Source of the DNA: Brasenia schreberi
Lineage: Eukaryota; Streptophyta; Magnoliopsida; Nymphaeales; Cabombaceae
Assembly (NCBI GenBank): GCA_036023115.1
Contig: JAYKKT010000090.1
Span: forward strand, 35,855,001 to 35,919,000
DNA length: 64,000 nucleotides
Direction of reading: 5' to 3'
How positions within the stretch are numbered: the first letter of the stretch is position 1; each line of letters starts with the position of its first letter. Of this stretch, positions 1 through 11,229 are shown piece by piece. The position numbers and the translations under genes are program-made. The notes beneath the pieces are model-generated. The model saw nothing but the letters and a program-made list of their open reading frames with translations. It was not told where the DNA came from and made no database searches.

Positions 1-2910
1 GACCACACTTTTCAGCCACACATAACTGAAACAACCTTCCAATTGGTCAAGGTGAATGTTCTACATCATACAGTTGCAAGATGAAGTTATTCATCATGCA
101 CAAAGAATACTTTACGTGTGATATTCATATCTGTGTTTCCCAAACTAAATTGTGGCCTTGGATTTGCATTCGTCCTATTCTATGGTGATTGAACATATTT
201 GAGTGCATCAGAGTTTATGAAAACAAGAAGGCCCTTAAAATGTTTGATGAACATTTTATAACTTGTATGATTCTCGTGCTTCTAATGAGATGGGACAGAG
301 AAGCGCTCTCAAATGGACTGGCTTAAAACACAGAAATGTGACATAAGCAAATATTTGGCTGAAGATCAAAAGGAAAGGTCCTATTGCGGCAATCTAATAC
401 AAGCATTGTGCGGCAAGGTCTAAAAGGTGGGTGAATCAAAACAGAGAGGGCTAGCTCTCAAGTTGAACCACTACCGCAGAAACAACTGTAAGACGAGCTC
501 CTTAAGCAGGTAGTTACAGCCCCTATTGGTAGTTGCTCCATAAATAATTGAACAAAGTATGGATCCACCAAGTATATTGCTGCTTCAATGGGGCTACAAG
601 AAGTTTTTTGATGCAGGCAGGAGTCACATACTTTAAACTTTTGAATGAAATCCAGGGATGATAAACATAAATATTTAATACCACAAAAGTTTCCAGGCCT
701 TGCCCTGATCTGATGAATAAGAACTCAAGGTCATCGCTTACTTGAATGCTACATCTGTAAAAGAACAAGCAGGAATTAGCTCTAATTACCTAGGCCAAAT
801 TAAACATCCTGACTTGGTATAAATTTTTGGCAACGACAAGGCTTAAGATTGGTGAGTATGAGACCACCAAGTCCCACTACCGTGCAATGTCAGGCTGGTC
901 AGAGACCTCTGAATTTGCTGTTTCTTCAATGCCTCTAAACAGGACAAAAGAGTTCTGCATGTAACAGTATGTAGAGGAAACAACTTATGCGCTTCTAAGT
1001 CCTGCTTTCAAAGGTAGGCCACCACCCGACTAGTCAAAATTGATGCATACTTGCAGCTGCCCCTGTTATAGGTTTGCTGGTATTAGATGTATCCCATCTA
1101 ACTCATCACCTTTAATATCTCCAGTCAAGAAGAAAACTGGCCTAGACTATAAACTACAGCATGAAATAAACTTTAAATTGTCATCAGCTGTTATGAATAA
1201 CAAGACCACGTGGAGATAGATAATATTTACACGACCTAGCCTACTAACTATCTTTTATAAGCTAGAGTATAAAGTTGGAGAGCTCCTTTGCTTTGCCAAG
1301 TTTTTCTCTTTTGCTGCTCCCAGTATGCTATGTTTTCCCCACACTGCATTCTGCACCACATGACCTGATTCATCACTAACCCAAATCCTCCTTCCCTCCC
1401 TCACTCCCTCATTAAAATGGAAAAGAGGTTGCATTGTTGCATCCCATGGCCATTTGTCCTTTCTGCTGCTTCAATAAAGTAGTCAGGTGTTTCAGAGATC
1501 AGAATCCAGACCATGCACAACTAGTGCAAGGTTTCCACAGAAAAGGTGGTACTGCAGCAATCATGGCAGTTTTTTTCCTGGCTGAGGAAGTAAGCTGTTT
1601 TTACAAATTCGGATAGAACTCCATACACAAGGCATTGCAACCTTCCAAGATTAGTTCTTAAGTTTCTATCACGAGCTGGAGGTAATTTTTTTAAAGAAAA
1701 CCTACACTATGACAAGATCCAAGATTTTATGTGCCCATTTGAGCTATAAAGAGTTGACATTTAAAAGGACATAAAAACTGTTCCAAATCATGAGTACCTT
1801 GGAAGAAAAAATAACAAGCTTTGTGTTCTTGATTGCTCCATGTAGCCCGAATAAGAATATTGATAGACCAGGCTTTCAACAACACATGCTCATGGAGGAG
1901 ACCCAATTTTGGACAACTATTGGGGGGTGTACATAAGCAGAACCTATATAGCCTACGCATGGGGTCAGCATTTTTCAGTTTTTATTCATTATATTGTATA
2001 ACAGAACAGAGTAGAGCATTTTAAATTTCTTTTGGGAAGTTTCTAGAAGCCCTAATAAAGAGGTTTGTCCAGTGCCTGTATATACATTAATGAGAAACGA
2101 GCTTGTTAGATTTTGGCTCTCACCTCTGTTATTCACTTTTTTCTCATAAAAAATGGTATTGATCAACACCGTTGTCAACAACAAGATACAAGCCTTTCCC
2201 CACAATAGGTGGGGTTTGATTAAGACCGGTGTATTTAGGGGGGGAAATTACAGTAAAAGGACAACTAAAGAAGGATATTTTGATCATACCTCACAGGAAC
2301 ACATCAAAGTCCCATGAACCAGCAGGATATTGGAGAAAGTGGACTTCACTTGGAAAATGCTACAATTATAGTTTAGCCAAAAAGAATGTGAAAGTGAAAC
2401 CACTCTAGCTCCTAATTTAAGTACCACAAATTACCTTTTCAACAATGCTGTATCCCAAAAGATGGTGACAAGAAGTTTCTATATCATCATCATTTGCCAA
2501 TAACAGCACGGTTGTGAAGTAGGGGTGGAACTTACATCCCTATAGAAAGTACACGTCTGACTTGGCACTTTTTTTTCCTCCCATGTACATATCCATCCCA
2601 TGAGGAATAAATAGATTTTCATTGGAACAAAAATAATCATAGGGAAGCAGGGGCGTAAATGCCATTATAAACTTTTTTCCTTTATATGTCATCATAAAGT
2701 TTGTTTTGCCCATGAGGTGACAACAAGGGACATAAGTGGTCGCCTTAACATTCTCCCATCAGTACAAGAGAAACAAATTCCCATAATATCCAAAATCCAG
2801 ATCTTTCTTCACACTAGGTGGTGTTAGTCTGCTAGCTACACAAATTCTTATATGTCATATTAATCTTTCCTGGGCCATACAGCAATTAAACCCACAAACA
2901 ATAACATTGA
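1..2910. other. Stretch without recognised gene
   Basis: I see no exon here that I can defend. Short open frames lack similarity to families I know and have no convincing splice context. The C-terminal exons expected for the NIPA gene to the right would lie on the minus strand here or beyond the left edge, but I could not find them by eye. Around 2915-2965 a phrase typical of plant LINE 3' regions (a GTTGGGC-type word followed by ATGAAGATG) suggests an old plus-strand LINE fragment. Confidence 0.4.
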
Positions 2911-3473
2911 TCTTCATGGTGTTGAATGTTGGGCAATAGTTATGAAGATGTGCCAAAAATGCCTCCGACACAGCTAAAGATGTTACGGTGGAGGGAAGGC
3001 ACAGAAAGAAAGGCATAGATGCTTAATAAGACTATTAGGAAGGAGTCCATGTCAATTTGATATCCCTTAAAATCAGAGAGGAAGGCTTTACATGGGTGTG
3101 ACTTCTATAGAGACAGCCAAATAGAGCTCCACTACAAATATCTGAGAATTAAATGTTGCATGCTGTAAAGGATGCCAAGGACAAAACTGTTAGGAAGAAA
3201 CACAAGGCACGACCTTGACTTTTTGGAGTTAAATGTTGATATGACCCGATATATATGAGTTCGTGTAGCCAGATGAAGTTACTGTGACAAAGGTTGGTTT
3301 TTCATTCAAAACTTGCATGCTTCCTTCAAGCATATTGAGGGCTTTAATGGCATCTTTCTGATGCATGCCATTCATTGCTCACATCTTTGGGCTGGGGCTC
3401 CATTTGATTGTATCTCTGGATATTCAAACCAGCTAAAAGATGTCTTTGATATTTATCTTTTCTTAATGTTACA

Positions 3474-3565
3474 CCACTTGCACATGATAGGGCTCTGTGG
3501 AAACAAAGAATCCATGTAGCCAACCCCATCTAGTATGGGAAAAGGCTTAGTTGTTGTTGTTGTTT
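3474..3565 (+). mobile_element. 5'-truncated RTE LINE 3' end
   Basis: This is the 3' terminus of the same RTE family found at 20738-23917. It runs from a GCACATGATAGGG word through the ATGTAGCCAACCCCATCTAG core and ends in a (TTG)n tail around 3550-3565. It is oriented plus. The 5' limit is approximate, because sequence left of about 3474 no longer aligns to the complete copy by eye. Noncoding, dead copy. Confidence 0.75.
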
Positions 3566-3720
3566 GTAGTGTTACATCACTTATCCGACAGCCCCAATCA
3601 TGGTTGTCAAGTTTTCTGTTCAAATCCTAAAATCTTCTTGCGATCCACTAAAGGTTGAAAGCTCTAGATTTCAAGTGTAGGGCCCTGATTTTAACATCTT
3701 GATATCCTATCTAGATCCTG

Positions 3721-3798
3721 GGATTCTTAGGATCTGATGATCCTAAGGATTCTTAGGATCTGATGATCCTAAGGATTCTTAGGATCTGATGATCCTAA
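3721..3798. repeat. 26-bp tandem repeat, three copies
   Basis: Three essentially identical 26-bp units occur at 3721-3746, 3747-3772 and 3773-3798. Each contains GGATCTGATGATCC, an imperfect palindrome, so each unit could form a small hairpin. A degenerate partial unit follows. Confidence 0.9.
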
Positions 3799-4184
3799 GG
3801 ATCTCACTACGTAAAATGAGCTATTCACTGAAAACCTTACTACCTCCTCCAAGAAAAGGGGCAAGATCACCGTTTGCCTTTTCTGGTTTCCACAAACTGT
3901 TGCATCTCAGGAGAATCACCACCAGTTCTCCTAATTCTTTCCACACAGGACCTGCATGCCTCTACTACTGCACACCAGAGTCTTGTTTCATACGACTTTA
4001 GAGAGACAGAACATCAAGGAGGGAGACGGCCTTCTTGCTAGAGGGAAGATATACTGTTGCAAAGTATCCAATGGTTGTCAATTTCTCCAAAACCACTCGC
4101 CTCTTTCTTAATCATCCTTCTGCTGCCTTCTTCTTGACTGGGCTCCAAATTTACTAGTTACCTCCAAACCCACTCTCTCTACAC

Positions 4185-4192
4185 ATATATAC

Positions 4193-4238
<46 letters not shown>
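4185..4238. repeat. (TA)n(TG)n microsatellite
   Basis: A compound dinucleotide array: about 20 bases of TA/CATA followed by about 30 bases of TG. It lies far from any recognised exon. Confidence 0.9.
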
Positions 4239-4239
<1 letters not shown>

Positions 4240-5015
4240 CTTGCATGCACATGCACACGGACACATGTATCTATAGTATCATATGAGTTGTTTTCTTTTT
4301 AAATAAGAAAACATGTTTCATGTAAAATGTAATTAAAAAAGAAAAGAAATAGAGGTAAGGGAGGATCTTAAATCCCTATTCAATCCCATGATCCTTGATC
4401 CTAGGAACCTGATGCGGTCGTAGGTAGATTCTATGATCTTGACAACAATAATCCTATTACGTCTCTCCGGGTGGCCATAATCATTTCTTCGACATGCATT
4501 TCCTATAGATGAAGGTGACTGACCGCCAATGCATGACATCTTAAAACATAATTGATTTTAAACTGCCATAACATTTCCCAACATATTGAGTTTGTTTTCT
4601 TTTAATAGAAAGCGCTTGATATACCTCTTCATTTTTTTCTGGTCAGCATGAATTCTGTACATATCTCCATCAATATCCTTATCTTGTTGAAATAATGATA
4701 CTACTAAAACAGTTATCAATTTTGTTATTTAATGCACTCCATCTAATTTCTCATTCCTCACCAGGGTTTCAGAGCTCCCATCTGGCCACTTCTCCAACAG
4801 TCTAAAGCATCTTACCTCTAAAATTCATAGAGATTCTTAAGAAAATGCGTATAGAGATAAAGTATAGTGGATTTTTGGAGAAAGGATGGAAATCACCACC
4901 CCTTGACCATAAATAAACGTAAAAGATGCATCCATCACCTGTTTTGTAATAGAGGAAGACTTTTCAAAAGCAATGGGGTATAGTGCAATATGGATCTACA
5001 ATACGAGCCAATGAG

Positions 5016-5084
5016 AGCAATTTCCTTATACAACAACAACAACAACAACTAAGCCTTTTCCCATACAGCAATTTCCTTATACAA
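5016..5084 (-). mobile_element. 33-bp RTE LINE stub with 18-bp TSD
   Basis: Positions 5016-5033 and 5067-5084 are an exact 18-bp direct repeat (AGCAATTTCCTTATACAA). Between them, 5034-5066 is only 33 bp: a (CAA)n run followed by TAAGCCTTTTCCCATAC, which is the reverse complement of the extreme 3' end of the RTE LINEs elsewhere in this window. This is what target-primed reverse transcription leaves when it stops almost at once: tail repeat, a few element bases and a full target-site duplication. Confidence 0.9.
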
Positions 5085-5544
5085 GAGCCTAAATTTGAGG
5101 AAATCAGGGCCAATAGTATCATGTCCCACTATGCAGGATACTTTACAATATTGTTACTAATCAAAAACATATTCTATTTCAGATGGATTCAGTTCTTGTT
5201 ATTCTTGTCAAAGTTATGGTTTTCCTCTCGTATTCCAGTTGTGACTCTGAGGTGTCAAGTGAAGCTCCCATACACAAGTAGTTAGTTGAAAAACGTCAGT
5301 CCAACTCTCCTACTTGCACATGGATGTGCCCTGACCAGGAACGTCATAAGCCTATTCATAAAATTTACCACTATAAATTATTGCCGCCATGAGGCATTCA
5401 TTCAGGTGGAAATTCAGAATGTAACTTTCTTCAGAGGTTGGATTATTCTTAAATGCACACAGTAAAAATTAGACAAGCTTCAGTTAACCTCAAGTGGAAA
5501 CTAAACAGCAACTAACCTTTACAGCAAGGAATAGCTTATCTTAC

Positions 5545-6874
5545 CATGTTCAAATAATTCAACTGAATCACAATGCATGTGATTGCAATCGTAACAAAAA
5601 TCCACGTTTCTGGATAACCAGCCTGGTTTGTCCCTTCCACTGTGAGTTCAATAGCTATTCCAACGGCTTTGATGCTCATAACCTGCAAGAGAATACAACA
5701 AACATGTGCTGCTCATAATTACACAAAGCCAATGGAATGAGAAAATGCCAGCCAAGATCTTCACGATGTAAATTAAAATTTATGATGCACAAGCTACAAA
5801 AGAAAAACAGTTACCGTCAGCGAGCCAATTAGAGAACATACGCTCAAGTATACCAATATATTTGTCTGGCCATATCGTGGGGCAAAGTGCAGCATCAGTA
5901 CTAGAGATATTGCTACAACGGATGCTGTGTACAGAAGAAACGCTGGAAAATAATAGGAGCAAAATTATGCATGATGCAGCATGAAGATTACTAAATATTA
6001 TCAGCTACCAGGGGAGAAAACTGAATAGTGACATTTGTAATGGATTCTCTATCAAATCTACTCACCAGGTTGTGTTGCCAAATCCCAGATCTCCATGACT
6101 GAAGTGATACTATGCTCTGAAGGTGCATGGAGCACGATCACAGTCGACCCTACCATGCATAAGATGCAACCAAGCACGCCCATCATCTGCAATCTCTCGT
6201 TCAACATAAAATGGGCAAGAACAGCACTGCCATACAGTAAGTTTCCGATTGCCGTCATGAATAGTCTCAAAGAAACATGCCGAAGTCTAGATCTAAGGGA
6301 TACACCGCAAACCAATGAGCTGAATATGGAAGCCTGATGAATTGTTTTCACCATCTTTACCTGACAATTATGCTTAATGCCCCTAGTGGCGTCACCAAAA
6401 CAGCAGGAGCAAAAACGTAGGCTACAAAGTTTGCGAACTCCCCGACGATCACTGCATGGATCCATTTTCTAAACTTTAAGGGACCTATCACTACACAATT
6501 CTAACTCACAGATAAACCGAACTAAGGAAAGAGTGGATTTCACCATACTTACTAGTGATCATTCCTGCCCACCAAAGGGGCTCTAACAGATAACCATATC
6601 CTCCAGAACCTAAACAACCAGCCGAAACCGAACGCTTAATCCTCAAAAACAGAAAAAATTGAAAAAATTGCGATCCTCAATCCAGAAAACGCCACAATGT
6701 AAATCGGGTGGTCAGATTTTTACCCGCTCGGTCGCCATGAGCACCCGCCCGCATAAGCCCTTTCTTCTTCAATATGAAGCTTGATCCGATGAACGCGCTC
6801 GAAACCACTGCGAGAAGAAACCCTTTGAGATTGCTTGCATACAGCGCTGAGCCTACTCTGCTGGGTTCGCTCAT
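5545..6874 (-). CDS. NIPA-type magnesium transporter (5' part)
   Basis: Probable magnesium transporter of the plant NIPA family, a multi-pass protein thought to move Mg2+ across endomembrane or plasma membranes. Six minus-strand exons join in phase: 6874-6724, 6609-6553, 6451-6361, 6226-6066, 5942-5815 and 5682-5545, giving 242 residues. All introns are GT-AG. Family landmarks: N-terminal SSAFIGSSFILKKKGL, then GYGYLLEPLWWAGM, GEFANFVAYVFAPAVLVTPL, AVLAHFMLNERLQMMGVLG, FAPRYGQTN and VMSIKAVGIAIELT. The ATG at 6874 starts the conserved block and no better one lies upstream. Exon 6 ends at LNYLNM with a GT donor, so roughly 90-100 residues (normally starting near ALDTFNTA) are missing. I could not find them in 1-5540; they may follow a long intron beyond the left edge, or the gene may be truncated. 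Confidence 0.88.
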
Positions 6875-7980
6875 GGTACATTCACTCTTGGGTTTTAGTA
6901 CAATCCCGTCCCCGCAGTTCGCATCTCACCCCACAAGAACCTCAAACAAGCACTACAACCAAGCAGATTTGGATGGAAAAGCTGATACCAGACAGCAGTT
7001 ACTCTCAAATCCCACAAATCAAGCGGGCGGAACTACATTCCTCACCTCAGCTTGAATAAAGGCACGAATGAGCCCATACATATCAGTAAGTTGTTTTAAC
7101 AGTGGAAGCAGGAAACGGTTGAATAAGAGGAGCTGACCACCAATGAAGCAAGATTACTGAAACAAAGGAAATGAGGCCGATTTGGAGATGGAAAGGCCAA
7201 AATTCTGATGAAGATTTTTACATAGAATAAGTAAAATAAATAGGACCGTATCTAGTTTTGCCTCACCTGCCAGTCCAAGGAGAGAGAGAGAGAGAGAGAG
7301 GGCGTTGGTCGTTCTCTCTTTCCTCCCTCTCCCTCGCATAGAGGAAGGGAATTGCGCCACGACTTTATTACAAATTCTTTGTTGTTCTGAACTGAGAAGC
7401 CAGACAGCCCCGCTGTATTGCCGCTACATGACATCATCCTCGGTCTCATGCGTGTGAGGTAGTGGTACACAATCCCTTGTTGGTGCTACAGAAGCAAAAT
7501 TCGTTTCAGGTAAGCGATCCGTAAAACACATAACCCGAAGTCTTTGGTTTGTGCTTCAAAGCCCAAGTGCACCCCTGTTTAGAATAAAGGAATGGCCGTA
7601 GTGGCCCGACCGATGGGATCCGACCCAAACCGGCTCGTAGCTTTTTTTTTTTCAAATTCCCATACGAGTTGAGTTTGTTTTTTTTTTCTTTTTTTTGGTG
7701 GGGTATAAGAGGAGGCTGAAGCCTAACACACACTCCTGAGAGTCGAACTCTCCACTAGCCGCTTCAGCGCTAATTTTAGTGAAATTACCATTTAGGACCA
7801 CATTATTAGCCACGGCTAGTAAGTGAGCATTACCCCCCAATTCGGTTGATGGGCCACATAATAAGCAGGGGATAAGATGGGTTGAGTCGCTTGGAATTCA
7901 TATCAAAAGTAGGTTGATCATTACCCCACCCCATCTTTTTAGACCCAATTCGGTTGTGGTTGGATTAGGTCAACTGATGA

Positions 7981-7985
<5 letters not shown>
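6875..7985. other. Upstream region of the NIPA gene
   Basis: The first few hundred bases left of 7.3 kb probably hold the 5' leader and promoter of the minus-strand NIPA gene. A (GA)n run at 7281-7300 reads as CT on the gene strand, a common feature of plant leaders and core promoters. I see no unambiguous TATA box. Near 7890-7985 there is GACCCAATT/GGGTTGAGTC-type word-repeat sequence. Confidence 0.35.
7680..7795 (-). mobile_element. tRNA-derived SINE
   Basis: Read on the minus strand, this has a tRNA-like part with the B-box-like word GAGTTCGACTC, then the family body (TGTTAGGCTTCAGCCTCCTC), then an A-rich tail seen on the plus strand as a long T run at 7640-7697. Related copies occur at 47158-47279 and 47408-47490. 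Boundaries are approximate and I did not establish target-site duplications. Confidence 0.6.

Positions 7986-8053
<68 letters not shown>
7983..8053. repeat. (TA)n(GA)n microsatellite
   Basis: About 50 bases of pure TA followed by about 20 bases of GA. It directly follows GACCC/GGGTC-type word-repeat sequence, as does the TA array at 40185. Confidence 0.95.
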
Positions 8054-8054
<1 letters not shown>

Positions 8055-8296
8055 TATAATGATTGAATCTTATTCACTACTGACATTATTCACTTATACT
8101 CGATTATTATCTTGCTTTAGTATAACCTTATATCCTTAGTATATTTTTAAAACCTTTAAAAAAATTATATTTATATCCTCGAAAAGTAATGAACAGTTAT
8201 AAGTTATCGTATTAGACATAGAGATAGATAGGATTTGTTTTCTCTATATATGAAGAGACATAAAAAAAAAAAAGACTTCGATCTACTAGACTTATG

Positions 8297-8722
8297 ATGG
8301 TACCCAAACTTTGCTAGAAGATTGGATCACTAGTGCAATCGTATGATATGGATTGAGTTGATTGTACATCTTAAGGCACAAATCAATGACATTTAGTGTG
8401 CATGTTATGCAATGTGAATGGACGGCTTGATCATCGTCGTCCGTGCAATTGCACGGATAATAATGATAGTCAAGCAATGTTAGGCATAAATCAATAACAT
8501 TTAGAGCTATTAAACTTCTTTTGGTGCCCAACTTTGCTAAAAGATTTGGATCGTTTGTGCCATTGCATGGTACAAATCAAGTTTATTGTCCATCTTAACA
8601 CACAAATCGATGTCATTTAGTGTACATGCTTTGTAATATGAAAGGACGACCTGATGACCATAATCCGTGTAATTGCAAGGATAAAGGTGATAGTCAAGCA
8701 AAGTTTGGCACCAAAAAAGAGT
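8297..8722. repeat. Diverged tandem duplication, about 220 bp
   Basis: The segment from about 8297 to 8519 (from GGTACCCAAACTTTGCTAGA) is repeated with many substitutions from about 8520 to 8722 (GGTGCCCAACTTTGCTAAAA). Both halves keep the same order of words: a TTGATTGTACATC/TTTATTGTCCATC word, CAAATCAATGACATTTAGTG, a GGACGNC block and GTGATAGTCAAGCAA. No coding potential seen. Confidence 0.8.
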
Positions 8723-8723
8723 T

Positions 8724-8741
8724 TCTCTCTCTCTCTATCTA

Positions 8742-8803
<62 letters not shown>
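8724..8803. repeat. (CT)n(TATC)n(TA)n(TG)n microsatellite
   Basis: Four simple-sequence blocks follow each other without interruption: CT, TATC, about 42 bases of TA and about 20 bases of TG. Short frames here that read [11 protein letters not shown] are simply the array translated. Confidence 0.95.
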
Positions 8804-8959
8804 CAAACCACTTATATATGCCAGCTCTATCAAAATCAAAACCAACCAATCCCACTTATGTGTACCTATGTATCTCTCTCTAGGGGGCTCCTGCTTCAAC
8901 TCTCTCTAACTCCATGTGTAACATAATGACAACCTAAAGAAGACTTCAACCACACTCCT

Positions 8960-10120
8960 ACTACACGACACAACACGACACGACATATGGACCCTAAACC
9001 AAATCCACGTCCAAACACAAAACAAAATCCGATGACACTAGGACTGAACTGTGTGACTGCAATCGACTCATTCGCGCTCCCCTGGATGCTCTTGAAGCTC
9101 AGTCGGCATCAGGTGACAGGCCCGAACCCAAACTTCCCGGGTCGGGTTTCGTTCGCTTCGTAGAAATTGCCACCCTAAGAATAAGACAAGGACCGTTCTC
9201 GTCTCATTTCATTAAACTACATGTTTTATGTAGTTTCCGTTAAAAATGAAAATTATGCTAGTTTAACTTATACTGTTTGTTCTAATATAGGTTGATTTAG
9301 AAAGCGCATCTCCAAGTTGAATCTTACCCAATTCAAATTAAGATCCATAAATCAATTTGACAACACAAATGATGGTTTTGGTTTTGGACCGTGATGGATC
9401 TAGACAGGGTGGAACTTGAGAGGCATCTATATTTGTCATGCGACTTGGACAAGATATCATCTCACTAGGAGTTTACATTGGTCAGTTCAACTCGATTATA
9501 ATCGAATTCAAATCGGATCAAATTGTATAGGTAATCGAACTAAACCTAATTATTTGGATTGATTTCGCTATTTGGTTTGGCTTTATTTTACAATCATCTA
9601 CATGACAATTATAAGATTCAACTGGAGACCTTGACAACCATGACTGAAGCTCATTTTAAAAGTTATTGACCATTACATTGGACACACACAGACTTCAAAA
9701 GACCTTTGCATTATCCTCGAACTTGGAGCCATAACCGAACCAGTCAAAGGTTTCTGTTATGGGTTTGAAACCGGTAAAAGTATTAAAAATATAAAACTAA
9801 AAAAACAACATGAGAACCAACAGTTTCCGTTTGGAGTCGGTTTGGTTTCACAAGTTTTTAGCCTGATTCGGTTCTCATTTGGAAGCGACGGTTTCGATTT
9901 GGAAAATGTGATTAAAAGTTAACCGATGTGGGTTGAGTGACTGACAGAAGTGTGCCTTTTATCCCGGTAAATACCAAAGCACTACCTGAGGAGGGAGAGG
10001 GGGAGGCAACCGCACAAAGAATTGACTTAAAGCAGGAAAGAAAAAGAGGTGCGCAAACAGGGACAAGCTTCTCTTCACACGCCCAAGGTACACTCCTCCG
10101 TCCTCTTCTCCAATCATCAA
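8960..10120. other. Intergenic, with short-word repeats
   Basis: No gene recognised. Positions 9110-9150 carry GGCCCGAACCC/GGGTCGGG words. Positions 9725-9900 carry many CCGAACC, GAAACCGG and GGTTTGG words, the same degenerate GGTTC/GAACC-type sequence found at 16960, 18530, 40740, 44020 and 55545. Confidence 0.45.
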
Positions 10121-10122
10121 AT

Positions 10123-10466
<344 letters not shown>

Positions 10467-10469
10467 TCC

Positions 10470-11157
10470 TGTTATTAAACTTGTGCCTTATTTGCTAATC
10501 TTCGTTCTCCCTTGCTTTCTCTTGGTATGCCTAAATTTTATCGTTTGACACATTTGTGATGAATGATATCCGTTTCCTCTTCTTATGGTTTAAATTTGTT
10601 GGTCACTGTTCTTTTCATTTATGATGTTTTGTTTCATTTCTGATTATTGCTCAAGAATTGTGCCTCAAGTCCGCCACGTTTCAGTGCGAGAGGTGGGAAA
10701 GATAGTGCCCTTTTAATGGGTTAGTCACCATCATCATTAATATAATTTGGGCCACTTCTTTGTGAACCAATTGGTGTTTGATTGTTTAATTGAAAGGAAA
10801 TTCTGGGATCATAATTTGGGCGTTTTCATCCATTGAATAATATTAGGTAGCAAGATCAACGAAATTTGGGATCTTATTTGCGGCTGTAAGGTTTTCGAGT
10901 AGAACGTAATTTTGTATCTTTGACAGGGAAATTTCTTAATAACTGTACGAGTTGAAATCAGATGAAATTATCTAACGTGAGAGGGGGTTATCTTCATATT
11001 CTTAGAGCTTTCCTCCGTAAGTAATTCATAATGGTTGGTTCGTGGGACACTATGGTTTTTCCTAAATTCATCCTACCACAACCAAGGAATCCTGCACGGA
11101 TTTTTGTTGGAGAGTAAGGGTTCTCATTCTGTAATTTTGTTTCCTATTCCAAACTCT

Positions 11158-11160
<3 letters not shown>
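10470..11160. other. Intergenic stretch, nothing recognised
   Basis: Unique, AT-rich sequence with no exon, RNA gene or mobile element that I can identify. Confidence 0.4.

Positions 11161-11162
<2 letters not shown>

Positions 11163-11227
<65 letters not shown>
11163..11227. repeat. (CT)n microsatellite
   Basis: An uninterrupted CT tract of about 65 bases followed by short TATG repeats. Confidence 0.95.

Positions 11228-11229
<2 letters not shown>

Noticed and set aside
840..960. Possible C-terminal exon of the NIPA gene
   Set aside because: The minus-strand residues do not match the conserved region that must follow LNYLNM.
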